Position numbers and translations under genes: made by a program
Shown here: piece after piece, positions 57,101-64,000 of the stretch
Numbering within the stretch: position 1 is the stretch's first letter
Layout of the letters: every line of letters starts with the position of its first letter
Assembly: GCA_016490735.1 (NCBI GenBank)
Contig: JAEMWC010000349.1
Span: 698,501-762,500 of the forward strand
Origin: Pachyseris speciosa
Lineage: Eukaryota; Cnidaria; Anthozoa; Scleractinia; Pachyseridae
Length of the DNA stretch: 64,000 nt
Reading direction: 5' to 3'
Notes under the pieces: generated by a model
Databases searched by the model: none
What the model was told of the DNA's origin: nothing
Seen by the model: the letters and a program-made list of their open reading frames with translations, nothing else

Positions 57101-57830
57101 ACCTTAAGGCTATTCAGGTAGCAAAACATTTTCCTTTTACGGCCAAACAAGACGTTTCAAATACATTTTCGAAACAGTCTGAAGTGACCCACTTGCCTGT
57201 GAAATTTCTCGTCGCTGCAGTCCCTTAATTATGTAAACACAGGCACAGTGAACAATAGTCTGAAATCTGTATCTTTATGGTATGGTTTCTAAGGTGCAAT
57301 TGAGACTTTAGTTTTCTAACGCAATTTTGTCGATTTATAGCCCCCCTCCCACCCCTCCCACCGTATTTTTTTACACGGAATGCAAAACCCCTAAGCTAAT
57401 AAGACAACGCAGTAATTCAAGAAACATTTTATAAAATGATTTTGTGTTTTAAGTGAGAAAGTTTTCAATTATCATTATCATGTAATGATGCTGAATGGTT
57501 TTAAAGCTGAGTTAAAAATAAAAATAGGCGAAAAAGAGAGAAGATAAAAGCTAAAGAAATGGCCACGAACCCAACAGCTTGACTGAAAGCTGCTAACCTT
57601 TTAAACCGTGCCATCAGCTGTGCTGTGTGCCAGCACACACCACAGCAACCTGATTGGTTGATTATTATTTTAACTCATTTGTTTCCGTTTATAATCGTCT
57701 TTTGTTCTACTAATCAAATTAAACAACAAAAATATTACAATTTGCAATTTTCTTACCAGGTAGGTATTAGAACCACATGTAGTTTCCTTTTCAATGACTA
57801 TTGTAGTGTGTGTGGATTCTTTAGCTTCTA
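47963..57830 (-). CDS. Tandem-PDZ scaffold protein (multi-exon)
   Basis: Seven exons join with matching phases: 57830-57757, 57065-56982, 52169-52043, 51442-51431, 49025-48950, 48693-48669 and 48143-47963 (about 193 codons). They form two PDZ domains separated by a short acidic linker. PDZ1 spans the first three exons (GGVVVNLIEPGGAVAQDGRI, then DQIVM-VNGEILREMNHKNA). PDZ2 spans the last three (MGLSILARK-KGVFVTYV-SEDSMAYKEG, then IRQGDRILEVNGVSL). PDZ domains bind C-terminal tails of membrane proteins in junctional or synaptic scaffolds. Splice sites are mostly canonical and no lesion is seen, so this is the one gene here that looks intact. The 5' and 3' ends are unresolved; MPDZ/PATJ-like or syntenin-like are possible. 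I do not assign a name. Confidence 0.75.
48669..48693 (-). CDS. 25-bp PDZ2 microexon
   Basis: Acceptor CTTGTCTGGGATAG, donor GTG then GTGGGT. It supplies the third base of a Lys codon plus KGVFVTYV (written from that Lys), which is the beta-strand after the carboxylate-binding loop. Phases 2 in and 0 out match both neighbours exactly. Confidence 0.7.
48950..49025 (-). CDS. PDZ2 N-terminal exon
   Basis: 76 bp. Acceptor CCATTTAACGCAG, donor AAA then GTAAGT. Reads (E)PSTVFEVKLVKSITDYMG, then LSILARK; MGLSI occupies the GLGF carboxylate-binding loop position. Phases 1 in, 2 out. Confidence 0.75.
49190..49330. repeat. CAGTGA-rich simple repeat in an intron
   Basis: Irregular repeats of CAGTCAGTGAGTCAGTGA type; a second cluster lies at 49655-49800. 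Both are in the intron between the 12-bp and 76-bp exons. Open frames across them are repeat artefacts. Confidence 0.7.
50959..51383. mobile_element. C-rich TIR element (MITE) in a PDZ-gene intron
   Basis: Ends ACCGTAAAAGCTC and GAGCTTTTACGGT. The interior contains many AAGCCCC(C) words in both orientations and a 17-bp poly-C run near 50980. No ORF; target duplication not resolved. Confidence 0.6.
51431..51442 (-). CDS. 12-bp microexon, PDZ linker
   Basis: Acceptor CCTTTACTGTAATTTCAG and a very strong donor GTAAGTGC enclose AGGAATATGATG. In frame it adds Glu-Glu-Tyr-Asp between the PDZ domains. Both phases are 1, so inclusion or skipping keeps the frame. Confidence 0.5.
52043..52169 (-). CDS. 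PDZ1 C-terminal exon
   Basis: 127 bp. Acceptor AATTTTTTCAG, donor GAAG then GTAATC. Reads VNGEILREMNHKNAVSALRS, then PVKLTILREDPEAIF. VNG and the alpha-B helix with His-Lys-Asn-Ala-Val fit PDZ. Phases 0 in, 1 out. Confidence 0.8.
52340..52398 (-). mobile_element. LINE 3' sliver beyond the piggyBac insertion
   Basis: The minus-strand frame NRCLF from 53365 continues here as NIVV and stop after excising the insertion and one TTAA. Confidence 0.4.
52399..53360. mobile_element. piggyBac-like non-autonomous element
   Basis: Termini CCCATTGGCACC.. and ..GTAGTCAATGGG, flanked by TTAA at 52395-52398 and 53361-53364. CCC ends plus TTAA are the piggyBac signature. The internal GCCGGCCAAAACCGGCC palindrome also occurs near 12712. 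No transposase; frames inside are short. It interrupts a LINE in the PDZ-gene intron. Confidence 0.65.
53361..53780 (-). mobile_element. LINE 3' fragment
   Basis: The minus strand reads NWDTQFEYLLSKASSRLYIL, then LSIFIYAIEVWGSAFYSKY, then (frameshifted) LIPPERTRQLRKGAHNTERF and INRCLF: the RT thumb and C-terminal end of a CR1/L2-like LINE. 5'-truncated and frameshifted. Confidence 0.75.
54066..55306. repeat. Region of CCGTTAATACGG-type inverted words
   Basis: GGCCGTATTAACGG-like phrases occur in both orientations at 54070-54130 and repeatedly at 55090-55300, ending near GGGGTTTCACTGTA. Probably an older TIR element now interrupted by the 54344 MITE. Ends not defined. Confidence 0.4.
54344..54744. 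mobile_element. MITE, 3-bp TAA duplication
   Basis: Termini GGGCCTGTTCGCACTA and inverse, flanked by TAA at 54341-54343 and 54745-54747. 401 bp. An open frame of 143 codons (54537-54106, minus) crosses its border and is not a gene. PIF/Harbinger-like. Confidence 0.7.
55512..55808. mobile_element. MITE with 9-bp duplication (Mutator-like)
   Basis: Inverted arms of about 80 bp start TTCCCTGCTAGCAGAGGCC. Direct copies of ACACGGAGA at 55503-55511 and 55809-55817. Nine-base duplications suggest Mutator-like elements. 297 bp, no ORF. Confidence 0.7.
55820..56980. other. PDZ-gene intron, nothing recognised
   Basis: No exon or element boundary recognised in this part of the intron between 52169 and 56982. 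Confidence 0.4.
56982..57065 (-). CDS. PDZ1 core exon
   Basis: 84 bp, phases 0/0. Acceptor ACTTCTCAG, donor ATG then GTAAGAAC. Reads GGVVVNLIEPGGAVAQDGRI, then AVEDQIVM. The G-V-V---I-PGG-A--DGRI--D-I pattern is classic PDZ. Confidence 0.85.
57757..57830 (-). CDS. PDZ1 N-terminal exon (candidate)
   Basis: 74 bp. Acceptor CATATCCGCGGCCAG, donor CTG then GTAAGA. Reads EAKESTHTTIVIEKETTCGS, then NTYL, directly before GGVVV: a first beta strand plus a divergent carboxylate-binding loop in place of GLGF. Phases 1 in, 0 out. Confidence 0.55.
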
Positions 57831-58849
57831 CTGGCCGCGGATATGAAGACACAAACAGTTCAATAAACAGCAATAGCCCTTTGGGACTTCTCATAAAATA
57901 CACATTTCCAAACAAAAACAAAAAACAAATAAGAGAGAAGGAGAAAAACAAGATAGAAAGAAGAAATGCAGTCGGCGCACAAAACGACTTTGCTCATAAT
58001 ACGCATGCTCAGTGTTACGTAATCAACGGGACAGCGCCCAAACTTTCTTCAGTCGCCATTTTGAATGCCCCGAGAGTGCACCACAGTGAAAAGAGGTTTC
58101 AAGTGTGGTAAATGTTCTTAACTTTCTTGACATCTTTTACTTTTTATAGCATTTTTTCTTCTTGTTACAATCTAGCTCTGTTGCTTACCCGTTTTTACCC
58201 GTGTATAATTCGCACTTTTTTCCCAAGATTTTGTTAATTAATGAAACTCTGCGTTTTATACACGGAACCTTTTATTTGTTGATCACTTCCCTCATTTACA
58301 TATGCGTGTAGTAAACAAAGGATACATAAGACAATAAACAAGACTTCAAAAGGCTTTTGTCCATTCCGTTGTAATAATAAACAAGCAAATAACATATCAC
58401 AGTTGCTTTTAAATTACCGCCGATAAACTGGCTGGAAAAACGGCAGTAAAACTGCCGGAGATATTCTGTGAACAGACGCCAAAAATTTGCACACAGACGA
58501 AACAAAATATCCTTTTATTTGAATATGGTAACGAAACGCACATTTTGTGAGCTAAAGCTAGTTCGAAATTATTTTGCTCGAGGCACAGCAGCTCAGAACA
58601 AAGACAAAATAAACGAGGTATATTTTGCAGAGACTTTACAAGATTTAAAATCTTTTGACAACGGAAAATCATCAAAGACGCATTACACAGGAGATCTCAC
58701 CGCGTTACGCCTGATTGAACAGATCACACCACGATCATTTGTTAGCATTCAGATACGTGAAAACATCAAGTGTCAGCGAATGATAGCGAAAATTTTTACA
58801 CAGCAACAACGAAGAGTCTTTGAGCATATGAGAATTCCTGGGCGTTTTC

Positions 58850-59689
58850 CATTTACCAAAAATTTCCGGAAATTTCGATGGGAAATGACCATCGGTGAAC
58901 AACGGGTTCCATTTGACAAACGTTCCATTCATTCCCAGGCTCCACATTTTTCCGCTGAACTTCCAAGTGGCAACAAAGATGTCTTAAACGAAACTGTAGA
59001 GTTGTCTATGTAAGAAGGTCTTTTAAATTGATAAGACGATGATGACACTCCTATCCTCGTAGCGGTTGCAGCTTATATGAGGCGCGATCATCGCCAAAAC
59101 GAAGGGTTTTTCAAAAATATATTGTCACGATATTTCATCGATGAATATTTACAAGCCACTTCAGGGCGACTCGAAGCTTAGTGCAGCGAAATGAAGCCAC
59201 TGGAAGATTCCTCAGCGATAATCTTATTGGTTGTATGGCAAAGCCGCACTTAAAACGCCTACTGTGAAAGGAAAATAACGATAGACATTGTTTAATTTCA
59301 GATGCTGAGTATTACGCGGGAAACAATCGGAATAAGCTTACTCAAAGAACCCTCGGGCAAAATTTAATGTTTTCTTCAATAAATTCTGCTTACCATTGGC
59401 ATACATCACACAACTGTCATTCATTAACGTATGAAGATCGGGTGCCAGTCCATGACACACGGGGCATTCGTATAAACTATTCGAGGTGACCGAAGAAGGA
59501 GCCGCCATCTTACCAAAGATATGGCTGTGAAAGACCTGGAACAGGTGAGACCTTGTGAAACTCGTAAATGGAACACGCATTTTCCTTCGGAAAGTTTCCA
59601 ACGGGAAAACAGGACTACCTCTTCAGAACGAACCAAAAACATGTGTTCTATTTACATTCCAACCGCAAATGGAAAACGCTCCCTGTAAC
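58850..59689. repeat. Inverted GCGTTTTCCATTT repeats
   Basis: GGGCGTTTTCCATTTACC at the left, and GGAAAACGCTCCC preceded by GCAAAT at the right. Sub-terminal CCGGAAATTTCG/CGGAAAGTTTCC words are also inverted. The same words occur at 22640-22860, so this is a dispersed family. The two arms may be one element or two opposed insertions. Confidence 0.45.
59394..59508 (-). CDS. Candidate first exon, CPVC motif
   Basis: ATG in a strong context (AAGATGGCGG), 38 codons, then donor AATG followed by GTAAGC. Reads MAAPSSVTSNSLYECPVCHG, then DLHTLMNDSCVMYAN; C-x2-C plus a downstream Cys suggests metal binding. End phase 1 matches the start of the exon at 57830, so it could be the 5' exon of the PDZ gene. 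It lies inside two nested inverted-repeat pairs, so it may be captured, unrelated or chance. Confidence 0.4.
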
Positions 59690-60116
59690 GGGTGTCTAAA
59701 TCATTCTCTCGTGCCGTCTCAATGTCCGGGAATACGCTATTCTTATCAGACTCTTCTCAGATAAAGCAGTTTTTGGTTGCCTTTTGTAATTAACCAGTTA
59801 CTGATACAGGTACACGAAACACAAGCTTAGCAAAAGTCAGAACAACCTAATAGTTAACAAAAGCTTTTAAATATCAGAGAAATTTTAACTGGAACAGGTG
59901 AGAGTTTTTTTTTTTAATGAATGACTTAACCCGAACAGGCAGAAATTTTATTTGTTTTTGCGAGTAGATAACTCCAGCTGTTCGATGGGGTGAGAATTTT
60001 CTCTGACGAAATGGTGGTTATTTTAACAGATAGGTATTACTGCTATTTATTTTATTTTAGGAAAAATTGTCTAGAAAAACAGGGTGCGCATTATACACGG
60101 GTAAATACGTTATTTA

Positions 60117-60551
60117 CCAGCAAATACTGGAGATATAAAAGCTTTTACACGTGTAAACAAACCAGTGTTAAAATTAACATCTCAAAACAAACCATCATTT
60201 CAGCCACTGAAACTAAGAAACAAACGTGTATCAAAAAAGAGTACAACATCAAAGCTTTCTAAATCTAGTAATTTACATACATTGAAATTAACTAAACCCA
60301 GAGAAAAGAATATAGCATCAGAACCAAGTCAATCTCTAGCGAAACATCCTCTGGAGCCGACTACAGGATGTGACAGCAAAACATCGCCACAAAGCACTCA
60401 AACTAAAGCTGATAAACGGGATACTTTTGTTTCTGATTTGTGCTATTCTTTGAACGAACCTTTGAGGAAGGAAGGTACATCACCTTGTAAAACAACCTAT
60501 TCTGTTGTAGCAGAATCTGTTTCTCTCAAAACGTACAGGTCTCGATTTGAC
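60117..60551 (+). CDS. Ser/Thr/Lys-rich ORF or exon, unknown
   Basis: The frame is open from an AG at 60119-60120 (TTATTTACCAG) to TGA near 60551 and has no ATG. Reads SFQPLKLRNKRVSKKSTTSK, then SLAKHPLEPTTGCDSK; basic, low complexity, no domain recognised. Weak short frames follow (60563-60670, 60728-60940, 60916-61158) but cannot be joined with confidence. Confidence 0.2.
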
Positions 60552-61159
60552 TAGTTTATTTACTATGAAAACACGAGTAACAGAAGTCCTGTATCTCGAA
60601 GACGAGCGCCTGAACCCAGTAGGATTTGTGTCAAAGAGGACATTTTGTGAACAAACCTGCCAAGAAAATTAAGGCGAATCTGCAAAAAATACATCAGTAA
60701 AATGTTCCAAGATCTTCAAGAATTCATTTGTATGTTGAAGGTGCCTTTGCTCGCCATAGTTTTATCGATGGGAATAACAGAACGCGAATGATAGGGCGCT
60801 TGTGGTCAAAGCATGAACTGAGTGGAAAGTGGAAATTGAAAGAGGGACAATATCCCAAAATGGAACCGTACTTTAATATCGGTGTTTACAAGACTCAAAA
60901 TCATAGGATAAATCATTGCCGCTTTATCCTTCGGCCATAAATTTTGAAATCTCATATTTGCGTTCACGACCCTTTGATCTTGGTTCTTTTGTCAAACGAC
61001 AGGTTGCAATGACAACGTTGCACGTCCTCTCCAAGCTACATCCTGCAATCAGTTTCCCCGAGCTAAAAGCCATTATGGCTCTTGTTCATATTAAGTTTAA
61101 AAGACTCACGGAAGGCCACGGGTCGAACAAAAATACATTGTCAAGATCATTGTCATGAT

Positions 61160-62690
61160 CATAATGTGTTCAAAGGTGAAATATTAGTGACATCAAAATC
61201 ACATCGATTGAGTTACAAATAGGAACCGTGGAACCGAGGTGATATTTTAACTGATTTCGTTTCCATTCGGATAAAACTTGTAGCACGTAATTTCTTTCAT
61301 GCTTCCTCTGTATAATTTTTCTAAAAGACATGTATTCAGTAAGTTATTGCACACTATAAAAACAGAACTTAACAAACAATTTGAATGTACTACACATACA
61401 GCATCGTATAGGGAGATATTGGCATGCAAATAACTAAGAATAATTCACAAGTTATCATTTTAATACTTTCGTAACTCGACACTTGAAGAAACAAGTCCAC
61501 CGACTCCTGGTGTTTTGATATCAAAATCCCTGTGGTTATTAGTTTCCTAACGTTCTTCAAAATACTTACCCTTAGTAGGAGTCATTTTCGACACAGGAGC
61601 AAAATTTCAAATTACAGCATGCGTCTTTCAGAGCTCAGTTTTCTTCTTTTCCAAGACAGCTCTCTCAGTTCAGGAAATACTGCACTTGATGGTAATTACG
61701 TTGTCATTACTACCTTGGTCGGCTCTGTTTGATACCAAACAAGCATTAAAGCTTCAAATCTTCGGCCTCCTCTACACAGGTATGCATAGCGTTGACGCTT
61801 TGTTTAGACAGGATCAGTAATTTTTCCAATGTAGTTATTCGTTTGCAGTGCACAAAGATCAAACGCATTGCACTTTGCTTAACTTCCAAACAAAGTTTTC
61901 AGCCGAAAATAAGTACCATTTAGTATGATTTAAGGCCGTTAAATATTCAGGAAAATCTCATTAATTATGAGATTTTTAAAAAGAGTTTCATTTTTATAGT
62001 GCCCACGAATTATTTCAGTCTGTGGCCATTACTAATCAGCTGTTGACAAGTGCCACCACTATGTAAATATATGTAAATATTTTCATCCGCAGTTATGTAA
62101 TACACGTATGATAGTCGTAGCAAAGTGTAATTGTTTCCCAGGCGCGACGACACATTTCATGTTGAAGGCATCTCCACCAAATAAAACCTAGAAAACAGCA
62201 AAAGCCAAAGAAAATATCCTGGTTCTTGCCATAACTAGTAACCTACGTCCGTGCATAGCATATCCAAGAGGAATGGAAGAAATGGATACTCCTGTTTCGC
62301 CCTTGTTGTGACTCATCAGCTGATTACATTAGCAAAGAACAAAACAACTTAAAATACGTAGTTTACATCACCATTGATTCAGTCATAATATACAGCAAAA
62401 TCATCAAATTATTGTAAAATCGCAGTCATACATAACCCCCCCCCTTCCAATTTTTAAAGGCAAAATAGTGTTACCCATTTTTAGAACTAACTGAAAATGA
62501 ATTTCCTGCGCAAAGTCAATGCATCGAAGTTGATGTGTTTTCCAAGTATGAGGTAACTTTGGTTCAAAAGCCTGGGGTGAAAGTTGGTTTTGAGAAGATC
62601 GTCAATCAATAACGGCTTCCAGTGCGAATACTTGTACTGAAACACACTGTTGGCGTCGAAGTGTGGTTGTCTGCGATTATAGTCTCTTGC
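61160..62690. other. Intergenic, nothing recognised
   Basis: No exon, RNA gene or TIR pair recognised. A poly-C run lies at 62437. Confidence 0.4.
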
Positions 62691-62700
62691 CTAGTATGTG

Positions 62701-63470
62701 CAGGACGTTACTAATCGAACGATTCGGTTTTCCAGCTTAATCGAACCTAATAGAACTTAATCGAACGATTGGGTTCGATTTTAAAAGTTCGGTAATCGAA
62801 CAAAATCGAACTCTCACAAAGAATTTTGAGCAATCGAACGCAATCGAGCGTTCGATTGAGTTCAAGTAGTTGGATTGAGTTCGATTTGAGGCTGGATGGC
62901 ATAGTGACTGAAAAACAACAGTTGACTTTGGACTCACGGCCGGATGCAATGGCATAGTCGCAAGGGGAATGGGAAGTAAGCTCGACGCCTACTTTCCAAC
63001 AAGAATCGCCAGCTACGCAGGCAACTCGTGTTATTTCCTATGATTTAAGACTCCGCAGGCTGATAAAAACAAACTATAAAGTGGAACTAAATTACAGTGA
63101 AGTAAGATTAACTTTCTATTGTCAGTCGAACTTTAATTTTCAGGATTTTTTCAATCTTACAGTCGGTTTATTCTGTCATTTGTAAAATCATGTATTTTCC
63201 ATGCTCAAAAGCTACTTCAATAAAGCTATTGCTAGTTCATTATTAATTTGTAGCTGTTACAAAGTAAGCATCTGGTGTTTTTTTATTGGAGAATTTCAGA
63301 TTTTTCGATTTTGTTCGATTGAGCTCGATTGGGTTCGATTTGTTCGAAAACCGAACGCAATCGAACTCTCACCCAAATTTTTGGGTTCGACTTTGTTCGA
63401 TTTCCGAACTAATCAAACCCAATCGTTCGATTAAGTTCGATTACCGAATCCTTCGATTAGTAACGTCCTG
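62701..63470. mobile_element. TIR element built of TCGAACGATT words
   Basis: Termini CAGGACGTTACTAATCGAA and inverse, flanked by TATGTG at 62695-62700 and 63471-63476. The arms (about 200 bp each) are tandem variants of AATCGAAC and TTCGATTGGGTTCGATT. 770 bp. Open frames here only reflect the repeat. Confidence 0.7.
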
Positions 63471-63742
63471 TATGTGGCGTTTGCTGTGATTGTGAAGCTT
63501 TGTTCTAATCAGTTTGTAAAGAGCATAATCTTGGAAAGAAGAAAGACAGGCTTATGTTCAGCTCTAGCTTTTGTTTTCTTTTTGGTATTGTCCAGATGCA
63601 TACGGTTTCGATCATTTTCTGACGTGAGAACGTAGAGTTTAAAACGCATGTTTTTCATGTACTCGTATTATTTATACGTTTCACTATCCGCGTGTAAAAG
63701 GATTGAAAACGAGTGAAAGCGTTGATTTAATTCTGTTATTTT

Positions 63743-63887
63743 TAGCCTGCGTCGCAGACGTTAACTAACCCCGATTAGTTAACCGCCAATCATAACGCGT
63801 ACTCAAATTCTGGTACAGAACAAGGAATTTGGCGCTGCTTCGCACACGGTACTAACCGGGGTTAGTTAACGTCTGCGATGCAGGCTA
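63743..63887. mobile_element. 145-bp MITE
   Basis: Termini TAGCCTGCGTCGCAGACG and inverse, with GTTAACTAACCCCG inside both arms. Flanked by GTTATTTT (63735-63742) and GTTATTTC (63888-63895), an 8-bp duplication with one mismatch, which suggests hAT. Confidence 0.65.
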
Positions 63888-64000
63888 GTTATTTCTAAGA
63901 ATACTTCACAAATTCATGTGATCAAGTAAGCTGAAGCCACTCAAAAGGCACTAAGGCCACAAGGTAGCGGGCATTACCCCTTAAATCTACCAAAGCAAAG

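Larger units (their letters stand above)
58187..60112. mobile_element. TIR element, Tigger/pogo-like ends
   Basis: TTTACCCGTGTATAAT.CGCAC at both ends in inverted orientation, about 1.9 kb apart, with TA-rich borders. A second inverted pair (58850 and 59689) is nested inside. No DDE transposase recognised. A 181-codon frame at 58468-59013 begins at GTG and crosses repeat sequence, so it is not called. Confidence 0.45.

Noticed and set aside
58468..59013. 181-codon plus-strand frame, one of the longest outside retroelements
   Set aside because: Starts at GTG, its last third is the GCGTTTTCCATTT dispersed repeat, and no domain is recognised.
1..64000. CRISPR arrays, bacterial operons, rRNA genes
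   Set aside because: None seen. Direct repeats here have irregular spacers or are microsatellites, and the intron structure shows that the DNA is eukaryotic.

Overview
This window looks like nuclear DNA of an animal, most likely an anthozoan cnidarian (a reef coral or close relative). The DNA is AT-rich, coding sequence is sparse and split by introns, and non-LTR retrotransposon pieces, Penelope-like elements, tRNA-derived SINEs and terminal-inverted-repeat (TIR) elements are everywhere. The cnidarian assignment is inference from repeat style and receptor families; no species-diagnostic gene was seen.

Host genes. (1) At 20613-24646 on the minus strand lie four exons of a pentameric ligand-gated ion channel (Cys-loop receptor family). 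Splice phases fit the animal GABA-A/glycine receptor layout, but both signature cysteines are replaced, exon 4 has an in-frame TAG and the expected exon-5 acceptor is lost, so it is read as a decaying paralogue. (2) At 41195-42308 and 45745-46381, minus strand, are two copies of a class A GPCR (melatonin-receptor-like NRY motif) on a direct segmental duplication. Each copy carries a different lesion: a frameshift in TM6 in the first; a lost N-terminal half and a stop after TM7 in the second. (3) At 47963-57830, minus strand, is a well-supported split gene for a tandem-PDZ scaffold protein. Seven exons join in phase, two of them microexons of 12 and 25 bp. A possible first exon at 59394-59508 is phase-compatible but lies between two pairs of inverted repeats.

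Mobile DNA. 3450-9480 is a four-level nest: a minus-strand LINE split by a 4.1-kb TIR element (4-bp duplication TGCA), which holds a 958-bp hAT-like element (8-bp duplication), which holds a 363-bp TIR element (6-bp duplication). 33171-36804 is a second nest: a 5'-truncated LINE with a 14-bp duplication, split by a Penelope-like element with a 12-bp duplication, inverted arms and a degenerate hammerhead-ribozyme-like motif in each arm. A third nest, 52340-53780, is a LINE split by a piggyBac-like element at TTAA. Short TIR elements with clean duplications occur at 29371, 38866 (with another nested at 39344), 54344, 55512, 62701 and 63743. LINE fragments also lie at 1056, 10990, 17860, 20200 and 31320, a second Penelope relic at 31530, and SINEs at 25412 and 42716.

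The remaining sequence is intergenic or intronic, with microsatellites and dispersed repeats. I found no CRISPR array, operon, rRNA or functional tRNA gene.
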